A stretch of DNA of 12,220 nt from BS750m-G62 sp964577175 (lineage in GTDB: Bacteria > Planctomycetota > Phycisphaerae > FEN-1346), in NCBI GenBank assembly GCA_964577175.1, contig CAZNYC010000123.1:1-12220 (forward strand), in the 5' to 3' direction. Every line of letters starts with the position of its first letter. Position 1 is the first letter of the stretch. Below, in pieces: positions 1-4,955 of the stretch. The notes beneath the pieces are model-generated. The model saw nothing but the letters and a program-made list of their open reading frames with translations, was not told the origin of the DNA and ran no database searches. The translations under genes were made by a program, and so were the position numbers.

Positions 1-54
1 AGCGGGCGGCTGTTAACCGCTAGGTTGTAGGTTCAAGTCCTACCCGGGGAGCCA
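1..54 (+). tRNA. tRNA-Asn (anticodon GTT), 3' part only
   Basis: The window opens inside a tRNA gene. The anticodon arm is visible: stem 5-9 pairs with 17-21 (one G-T pair) around loop 10-16, with anticodon GTT at 12-14, read as asparagine. The T arm has stem 27-31/39-43 around loop TTCAAGT (32-38). The 3' acceptor strand is 44-50, the discriminator base is G51, and CCA at 52-54 is encoded in the DNA. The acceptor 5' strand and most of the D arm lie upstream of the window, so the gene is partial because of the window edge, not decay. Confidence 0.95.
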
Positions 55-63
55 ACCTCCAAG

Positions 64-90
64 AGGCCGCCTGCGGGCGGCCTTTCCTTT
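64..90 (+). terminator. Rho-independent terminator after tRNA-Asn
   Basis: A perfect GC-rich stem, 65-71 (GGCCGCC) with 76-82 (GGCGGCC) plus an A64-T83 pair, closes a 4-nt loop. It is followed by TTTCCTTT. It starts 10 nt after the tRNA CCA end and would end the tRNA transcript. Confidence 0.85.
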
Positions 91-106
91 GCGCGAGCGC
101 GGCGGG

Positions 107-228
107 CCCTAACTCTCGCTCCCAACCAACCTTGTGGCAGGGACTTACGCCGGGCGGGCTTGCTCTCGGCTTGGCGGCCTATTAACCACGGACGGCGCTC
201 TTCGCGCTCTCAAACACCCTAACTCTCG
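107..228 (+). repeat. Pair of 12-bp direct repeats CCCTAACTCTCG in the intergenic region
   Basis: CCCTAACTCTCG occurs at 107-118 and again at 217-228, 110 bp apart, within a gene-free stretch that runs from 91 to the transposon at 322. I see no promoter or credible reading frame between the copies. The repeat could be a remnant of an attachment site or of slipped duplication. Its role is unknown. Confidence 0.5.
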
Positions 229-329
229 GACTCTCGGGGGCTCGCATGGGGGCCAGTTTAACAACCCTGGACGGAGAGGGGTGATAGTCTGAAAACGGAC
301 GAAATCCGCGCCCATGGCACGAATTAAAT

Positions 330-352
330 GGTTCAAGACCCAATTCCGGGGA
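330..352 (+). repeat. Left terminal inverted repeat of the MITE
   Basis: Twenty-three bases, perfectly complementary to 600-622. The outermost bases are GGTTCAAG and the inner end is CCGGGGA. The octamer AATTAAAT immediately precedes it. Confidence 0.9.
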
Positions 353-599
353 GCACGTTTCCTGAACCCCCAATGCCCGGTCCGTCTCGTCCTGGGGAAG
401 ATTCCATCTCCCCCAGACCCCCTCGGCTCATGCCCAACGCAAGCGGGGAACTACCCCATGACGGGGCCCTGCACGCCCCTGGAGCCCCGTCGCGTCGGCG
501 TCGGCCTCACCCGACGCCCGAAGGGCTCCGGGCCGACGCCGAGGCGGCGGGGCGAAAGGGGCGCCCCCTGGCAGCCTCGGAGCCGAGGCAGAGGGCCTT

Positions 600-622
600 T
601 CCCCGGAATTGGGTCTTGAACC
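600..622 (-). repeat. Right terminal inverted repeat of the MITE
   Basis: The exact inverted partner of 330-352, ending CTTGAACC on the plus strand and followed directly by the second copy of AATTAAAT (623-630). Confidence 0.9.
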
Positions 623-630
623 AATTAAAT

Positions 631-724
631 AGAGCTCTTCTCTTGTATAATGTGAGTTTTCGCCGCCACAACGCCTCAGTGGCCCGTGTTGGCTGATCGC
701 CACATTATCTCCAGCGACAGCCGA
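631..724. other. Gap between the MITE and the end of the minus-strand operon
   Basis: No gene is seen here. A TATAAT box occurs at 646-651 on the plus strand but has no acceptable -35 at 16-18 bp. An 8-bp inverted repeat (ATAATGTG 647-654, CACATTAT 701-708) flanks the middle. On the minus strand this is where a terminator for the three-gene operon would be expected, but I see no stem followed by a T run. Confidence 0.4.
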
Positions 725-1555
725 TTACATGGGCTGGTTAGGAGACGGCGCCGGAGCACTCCCGGAGCCTTGCCGAGCCTCCTCTACTAATGCGTTGAAC
801 TGTTCCATAGCAAATGCGTAGAGGCTCCCCCCTCTGCGGCATACGAGGTGCGGAACTGCTTGATAACCACAGTGCCCATAGAGTGATAGCACAAGGACCC
901 CATCAAACCGGTAAAGTCCGAACATCGGTGCTGCGCTCGTATACCATATCTCAACTGTCGATCCGGATTGTTCGGCAGTCAATTTCATTCTAAGGAAGTA
1001 GTCTCGCGCTTCTTGGATACGGCCAGACAAGTGTTCCTTGGTTCTGTCAAATCGGCGGGCCAAACTCGCCATTAGCCCTGGTTCATCCGGGTCTGGTAGC
1101 AGGACGCGTATCACGGCACGCTTCCTTTTAGCAATAGCTCTCAGCTGGTCATCATACATGTCTCTCCAGGTCGGATTATATGTAAACCATAAATCTACTT
1201 CCGCCGCGTCTCCCATTAGCTCCAGCCATTTTACGCTTGTTTTCGAGGCCGCCACTTCCAGGAGGCCAGCATGATATACATTACGTGAGATGTTCGCCTT
1301 TGCCATCAGTTCCTCGGCAAACGCCCTCTTGCCAAAGAGTGCCCAGATAAGCGAGATGGTCACGCTGACAAAGCACAAACTTCCAAGGGTTGAAAGAAAC
1401 GACTGAAGCGATGGATAATTCTGCCACTTCTGAGAATCGCTTGTCCACATTAGTAGCACTATCCCTATGGCTGCCACAACAACGGTGATCAAGGCCGCCA
1501 GAAGGTTTGTGACCTTTTGGGCTGTCGGATACTGCCCTCTATGCCCTCCCCACAT
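725..1555 (-). CDS. Two-TM membrane protein with inert PLD-like cytosolic domain (putative sensor/effector)
   Basis: I chose the ATG at 1553-1555, giving 276 aa, because AAGGGA lies 6 nt upstream of it. Longer in-frame starts exist up to 1651 but lack a ribosome binding site. Two hydrophobic segments are clear: about residues 17-37 (NLLAALITVVVAAIGIVLLM) and 53-74. The rest, about 200 residues, is soluble and should face the cytosol. It alternates strands and helices: VDLWFTYNP, then AVIRVLLPDPDEP, then VEIWYTSA followed by FGLYRFDGVLVLSLYG. This layout recalls PLD-like domains such as the one fused to HTH regulators (DUF5919), but no HxK...D motif is present, so nuclease or lipase activity is unlikely. 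It is the last gene of the operon and overlaps the radical SAM gene by 17 nt. A role as a membrane effector or ligand sensor is inference; the fold call is moderate. Confidence 0.75.
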   Translation of the reverse strand: MWGGHRGQYPTAQKVTNLLAALITVVVAAIGIVLLMWTSDSQKWQNYPSLQSFLSTLGSLCFVSVTISLIWALFGKRAFAEELMAKANISRNVYHAGLLEVAASKTSVKWLELMGDAAEVDLWFTYNPTWRDMYDDQLRAIAKRKRAVIRVLLPDPDEPGLMASLARRFDRTKEHLSGRIQEARDYFLRMKLTAEQSGSTVEIWYTSAAPMFGLYRFDGVLVLSLYGHCGYQAVPHLVCRRGGSLYAFAMEQFNALVEEARQGSGSAPAPSPNQPM

Positions 1556-2477
1556 TGCCATTCCCTTTCTCATCTGAAGTGTGCTTTGGCAAGCCAGAGC
1601 ATTGGCTCGGATCTTGAGGCTCGACGAACCGGTGGCACTGGGACAAAGCAAGGACTTTCCGTACTCTGCAAGGCCTCGGATGAGTATCCTTCTCTAAGGA
1701 ACCCGTGAACAGGTTGCCGTAGCGGGTTCCGTCGGAGGCGCATCGCTGGACGGCACCGTCCACATCGACTTTGAAGAACTTGAAGCCAGCCCGGCATGGG
1801 CGCCCCCGAAAGTCGCGCTGGCCTCTCAAATAGGCGACGTTATGGCTATACAAGCCCGAATGGCTCTCTATCTGTTCCCACGCCGACCTCGGAAAGCTCT
1901 CGGGGTATGATCTCCCGCGGTGCATTCCCTTGAAGACCTTAAGAAGCACAGGCGTCACCCCCGTTGCAGATAAGGAGTCGATATCGGTCCGATATCGCGC
2001 GAGCCTCCAAGGTGTTAGGACGTAGACTGCTCGGATAGGGAACCCTCTCCGCTTAAGCAGGAGGAATCTCTCTTCGAATCGCTGCATGCTGCCTTCGCGC
2101 TTAAGGCGCTCCCCGAGATGCACGGCAGCCCATATGTAGGCTACACGAGTTGGATCGATTCTCGCGGCGAACCGGTCGGCCTCTGGAGTCGAAAGGTTGG
2201 TGCTCACGCCGAGGAAATGGTCGGTTGACAATCTCTCGCACATGGAAGTGAATCTCGGAAAAAGGAGCGGTTCCCCCCCGGTCATGTGTATTAGCGTCTT
2301 TCCAATCTGTGCAAAGCCGTTCACAACGGCTTGTGGCGACACTTCTGGCAGGCGGGGCCGCCTTCGGCGCGCCTTTACGGCAGGGTAGCAATAAGCGCAG
2401 TCAAAGTTGCAGGCGTCCGTCATATACCAGTCGACCTCGGCATCGACGGGAGATGTAATTGAGGGCTGCCCATCCAT
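1539..2477 (-). CDS. Radical SAM protein with SPASM-like C-terminal cysteines
   Basis: A 312-aa protein. The 4Fe-4S cluster motif CX3CX2C is at Cys23, Cys27 and Cys30 (CNFDCAYC). It is followed by GGEP at 67-70, which contacts the amino acid part of SAM, and VSTNLS further on, typical of the radical SAM barrel. The C-terminal part carries five more cysteines (228, 246, 270, 281, 293), with the SPASM/twitch-like pattern of Cys, then VDGAVQRCASD, then GNLFTGSL, suggesting an auxiliary iron-sulfur cluster. Such enzymes modify peptides or small molecules by radical chemistry; the substrate here is unknown. Its start codon overlaps the stop of the upstream MAT-like gene in the sequence TAATG, so translation is probably coupled. 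The 3' end overlaps the membrane protein gene. No precursor peptide gene is visible nearby, which argues against a simple RiPP cluster. Confidence 0.88.
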   Translation of the reverse strand: MDGQPSITSPVDAEVDWYMTDACNFDCAYCYPAVKARRRRPRLPEVSPQAVVNGFAQIGKTLIHMTGGEPLLFPRFTSMCERLSTDHFLGVSTNLSTPEADRFAARIDPTRVAYIWAAVHLGERLKREGSMQRFEERFLLLKRRGFPIRAVYVLTPWRLARYRTDIDSLSATGVTPVLLKVFKGMHRGRSYPESFPRSAWEQIESHSGLYSHNVAYLRGQRDFRGRPCRAGFKFFKVDVDGAVQRCASDGTRYGNLFTGSLEKDTHPRPCRVRKVLALSQCHRFVEPQDPSQCSGLPKHTSDEKGNGNVGRA

Positions 2478-3739
2478 TACCCTGCTCCAGCTAAACGTGC
2501 GGGAACGCGCCCTAGATCGGAGAATGCGGCCACCGGATTTCGCATGATGAGCATCTGTGCCAAACGTGGTATCGCGGCCACATGATAGCCAACAATCTGT
2601 CGCACTTTATCACGAAGCGATCGGCTAACGGGCCTAGGCTCAAGTTTCACAAACACGAATGCCGGCTCATCGAGCGGCTCGCCGTTGCGAGTAACGATAT
2701 TCACGCCGTTCTCAATGCCTAGTTTCATGAATACTTCGTTGGCGATTGACTGGGCGGCTACTGCACATAGCTTTCCAGCGTGGGTCCTTGGGTTCTTGCC
2801 GCTAACTGCCTCAGATTGGGCCTCCCTGGTTAAGGAGACAACGCCATTGGCACGATTGCCTCTCCCGGCCACCCCGAAATCTCCTTTGTCAAGGGAGCTT
2901 CCGAATACCGTGAGATATGCATACCGGCCCCTATCCTTGGTATTAATGTGCAGCCGAACAGTAGAGTCAGCCAAGAGGTTCTTGGCCTCGGCTGTGAGCT
3001 GGCGTTGCACCTTCAGCACCTTGGATTCGTAGAATGTTCTGCAAGGGGTGTTGGAGGCAAGAAAAGGCACGCATACGGTAATATCAGTGCGCTCGCCCGG
3101 ACGGGCCACGACCATGACTTTGACGTCATACCCCGTATAGGAATGCTCCTCCTTAAAAGCAGGAGAGTTCACTAGCCGCTCAAGGGCAATAGCAGCATAC
3201 TCATGGGTGCTCAAGGGAGCATACGCGGAACACATGACGGTGTCGTTCGATTCGAGGTCCGCGGTGACGTTCCTGGCAGCCTCCGGAGAGCCGGGGTGGT
3301 AGTAATCTGGCGAGTGATCAGCGCCCAAGGAGTCATTTGTGGCAACCACGTGTGCAATATGCCGTGGAATTCCGCAATCATCAAAGACAGAGCCAAAGAC
3401 TTCATTGGCCGAGGACCTAAACAGGCCGTCCACGTCTATGCGGGTGTCTCCAACCGTGTTGGTAGTTCGGCCAAAGAGATAGGCGGTTATTGGCTCCAGC
3501 AAAGTAGCCGTGCCGAAATCTACTTTGGCTTTGCCTCCCCGAAGAAGCACTTTGTCGGACCAGTGGTTCAGGATGCAGCCGAAGAGAGACAAGGAATGTC
3601 GAGAATACGTGTTGGAGAAGGTCTCCGCCAGAAGGTCGGCCAGAGAATCAGGGTGGCCAAGGCCTTTTCGCTCTACGACAAAAAGGGGTATCTTGTGGCT
3701 CGGACAGAAGGAGTCGGGAAGTACTTGTATAATGCTCAT
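2477..3739 (-). CDS. Divergent archaeal-type S-adenosylmethionine synthetase (MAT, COG1812-like)
   Basis: From the ATG at 3737-3739 the protein has 420 aa, close to the roughly 400 of archaeal MATs. An in-frame ATG at 3847 would add 36 residues without family similarity. Archaeal MAT motifs appear in order: VERKGLGHPDS (22-32), GCILNHWSDK (54-63), FGTA (75-78), FGRTT (89-93), NDTVMCSAYAPLS (165-177), HINTKD (264-269), LTVFGSSLDKGDFGVAGRGNR (276-296) and SGKNP (313-317). The ATP/phosphate-binding HPD, SDK, GRGNR and GKNP elements are kept. Places usually reading HHNTD, FGGG and FGVGYAPLS read NHWSD, FGTA and MCSAYAPLS, so substrate use may have shifted. Normal archaeal MATs join ATP and methionine to give SAM. 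Bacteria already have MetK, so a second, diverged copy next to a radical SAM gene suggests a dedicated supply of SAM or an analogue. It is the first gene of the operon; the family call is firm, the product uncertain. Confidence 0.9.
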   Translation of the reverse strand: MSIIQVLPDSFCPSHKIPLFVVERKGLGHPDSLADLLAETFSNTYSRHSLSLFGCILNHWSDKVLLRGGKAKVDFGTATLLEPITAYLFGRTTNTVGDTRIDVDGLFRSSANEVFGSVFDDCGIPRHIAHVVATNDSLGADHSPDYYHPGSPEAARNVTADLESNDTVMCSAYAPLSTHEYAAIALERLVNSPAFKEEHSYTGYDVKVMVVARPGERTDITVCVPFLASNTPCRTFYESKVLKVQRQLTAEAKNLLADSTVRLHINTKDRGRYAYLTVFGSSLDKGDFGVAGRGNRANGVVSLTREAQSEAVSGKNPRTHAGKLCAVAAQSIANEVFMKLGIENGVNIVTRNGEPLDEPAFVFVKLEPRPVSRSLRDKVRQIVGYHVAAIPRLAQMLIMRNPVAAFSDLGRVPARLAGAG

Positions 3740-4032
3740 GACGTTCGCTAGGGTGCGAGTTCCACCCAGGCTCCACCCAAGCACAGTCGCTGCAGGGCCA
3801 ACTGCTTGCCAGAAGTGGCAGCTTCTCAAGTGGTTGTTTAGTTGCATGACGGCGTGGCCAACATGGGGGTAAGATACCTGTTTCTTGGTAGACGTGCAAG
3901 TGGTTTTGGCGAGGAGTGCTACCAGCCTTGGTCTGCAGACTCCTGAGGAGAAATGTCAGCAGAGCAGGCTGCCAAGTGTGCCGCTTACGGGTACTTTCGG
4001 TTGTTTGCTCAAAGAACCGCGCATCAAATCCC
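3740..4032. other. Upstream region of the MAT / radical SAM operon
   Basis: The region between the divergently transcribed MAT-like operon and the recombinase operon holds no convincing gene. It includes the possible 36-codon N-terminal extension of the MAT reading frame (3740-3847), a candidate minus-strand promoter, and the approach to the inverted repeat beginning at 4033. A plus-strand reading frame at 3885-4073 lacks a ribosome binding site and recognisable content. Confidence 0.5.
3871..3899 (-). promoter_or_regulatory. Candidate sigma-70 promoter of the three-gene operon
   Basis: Read on the minus strand, TTGCAC (3894-3899) and TATCTT (3871-3876) are separated by exactly 17 nt. Each hexamer keeps the most conserved bases of the -35 and -10 boxes, with two or three mismatches overall per box. 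Transcription would begin near 3864, leaving a leader of about 125 nt before the preferred MAT start. Confidence 0.3.
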
Positions 4033-4089
4033 CTCCTTGGGCAGATATAGCGGGTAAAGAACCCGCTGGTTAACTATCTGCCGAAGGAG
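4033..4089 (+). promoter_or_regulatory. Nested inverted repeat that hides the ribosome binding site of the recombinase operon
   Basis: The outer arms 4033-4047 (CTCCTTGGGCAGATA) and 4075-4089 (TATCTGCCGAAGGAG) pair at 14 of 15 positions. Inside, 4049-4055 (AGCGGGT) pairs perfectly with 4061-4067 (ACCCGCT) around the loop AAAGA. The last bases of the outer 3' arm, AAGGAG, are the Shine-Dalgarno sequence of the gene starting at 4096. A transcript entering from upstream would fold and block translation, while one starting inside the repeat would not. The symmetry could instead, or also, be a protein or recombination site. Confidence 0.65.
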
Positions 4090-4095
4090 ATCGCG

Positions 4096-4368
4096 TTGCC
4101 CTTTCCCAGAAGAAGGTCCCGCCATACGCTCACGCCGCGCGAGCGGCGGGGCGAAGTCGTTCGAATCCTCTCCACCGCCCTTGCCCGCATGCCGCTGGGC
4201 CTTCAGGTTCCGGCGGACCCCGCTGCTGTGGGTATCCTGCTGCAGCCGGGTGTTCAGGGCTCGCCAGAAGCGGCGGTCGATCATGCCCCGCCAGAACCAT
4301 CCGGCGCCCGCATTCCATCGAAACCAGCCCCCGAAGATTCTCCCGAATCTCCGCCGGAAAGCCCTTGA
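4096..4368 (+). CDS. Small basic hypothetical protein, first gene of the recombinase operon
   Basis: A 90-aa protein starting at TTG (4096-4098), chosen because AAGGAG lies 6 nt upstream. The N-terminal part is basic, with the segment LTPRERRGEVVRILSTALARM (residues 12-32). Similar short proteins with a TPRER...EV..IL pattern are, from memory, often placed directly before DUF2924 and recombinase genes in planctomycetes and alphaproteobacteria. The C-terminal third is rich in Pro, Glu and Ser and is probably disordered. The function is unknown; position suggests a role with the recombinase. The next gene starts 65 nt downstream. The TTG start and hairpin-buried ribosome binding site both point to low expression. 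Confidence 0.65.
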   Translation: MPFPRRRSRHTLTPRERRGEVVRILSTALARMPLGLQVPADPAAVGILLQPGVQGSPEAAVDHAPPEPSGARIPSKPAPEDSPESPPESP

Positions 4369-4433
4369 GGTGTCTCGCCACCTGAGGCTGAGTGTGACGC
4401 GTGGTTAACGGCCTTGAGAACGGAGGATGCCTC

Positions 4434-4955
4434 ATGGAATCGACGCTCGACGTTGCCGCCGAGGTGGCGGCCATGGAGAAGATGACGGCGGGCCAGTTGC
4501 GGGAGAAGTACCGCCAGCTTTTCGGCGAGGAGTCCCGCAGCGGCAACCGCCGGTGGCTCTTCCGCCGGTGCGCCTGGCGGCTCCAGGCCCTCGCGGAGGG
4601 CGGATTGCCGGAACGCGCCCGCCGGCGGGCCAAGGAACTCGCCCGCGACGTGGACCTGCGGGTCCGTCCGCCGACGGGCATGACGATGCCGCCGCCGGCG
4701 CGCCGCCCGGCCGCCGTGCGCTCGGCCCGCAAACACGTCCCGCGGAAGCGCGACGCCCGCCTGCCGATGCCCGGCACGCACCTGGAGCGCGAGTACAAGG
4801 GCCACGTGTACGAGGTCGAGGTGCTGGACGAGGGGTTCGAGTATGACGGCGAGGTCTACCGCAGCCTATCGGCCATCGCCCACGCCATCACGGGCGGGCA
4901 CTGGAACGGCTACCTCTTCTTCGGCCTGACCGACCCGCGGAAGGACACGGAATGA
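4434..4955 (+). CDS. DUF2924 family protein
   Basis: A 173-aa protein from the ATG at 4434, preceded at 7 nt by GGAGG (4422-4426). A GTG at 4401 in the same frame lacks a binding site. The N-terminal half is helical and very basic (RRWLFRRCAWRLQALAEGG, then RARRRAKELARDVD). The C-terminal part carries the family signature: GTHLEREYKG at about 122, YEVEVLDEGFEYDGEVYRSL, AIAHAITGGHWNGYLFFGL. DUF2924 proteins are regularly encoded just before large serine recombinases and are presumed to assist them, possibly as DNA-binding accessory factors; the mechanism is not established. The stop codon overlaps the recombinase start in ATGA (4952-4955), so the two are translationally coupled. Confidence 0.92.
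   Translation: MESTLDVAAEVAAMEKMTAGQLREKYRQLFGEESRSGNRRWLFRRCAWRLQALAEGGLPERARRRAKELARDVDLRVRPPTGMTMPPPARRPAAVRSARKHVPRKRDARLPMPGTHLEREYKGHVYEVEVLDEGFEYDGEVYRSLSAIAHAITGGHWNGYLFFGLTDPRKDTE

Larger units (their letters stand above)
322..630. mobile_element. MITE: 293-bp element with 23-bp perfect TIRs and 8-bp target duplication
   Basis: The element proper is 330-622. Its first 23 bases (330-352, beginning GGTTCAAGACCCAATT) are the exact reverse complement of its last 23 (600-622). Both ends are flanked by the same direct octamer AATTAAAT (322-329 and 623-630), the signature of a target-site duplication. The interior is too short for a transposase and has no convincing reading frame. It contains a second inverted repeat of 11 bp (496-506 with 531-541) and would fold strongly. 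An 8-bp duplication is known for IS66, ISL3, IS256 and IS1595 family elements, so mobilisation in trans by one of these is likely. I cannot assign the family from the ends alone. Intact repeats and duplication suggest a recent insertion. Confidence 0.85.

Noticed and set aside
646..651. Perfect TATAAT on the plus strand
   Set aside because: No -35 box at a workable distance (TTGAAC at 616-621 is 24 nt away) and no plus-strand gene follows; it would only read antisense into the operon.
328..696. Plus-strand reading frame of 122 codons across the MITE
   Set aside because: It crosses the transposon ends and the target duplication, has no ribosome binding site and no recognisable protein pattern; long open frames are expected by chance in GC-rich DNA.
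3740..3847. 36-codon N-terminal extension of the MAT-like protein
   Set aside because: The extension has no family similarity, while the ATG at 3739 gives the normal MAT length and places the first conserved motif at the usual distance. Neither start has a good Shine-Dalgarno sequence, so this is not fully settled.
3885..4073. Small plus-strand frame between the two divergent operons
   Set aside because: No ribosome binding site, no recognisable content, and it runs into the operon hairpin.
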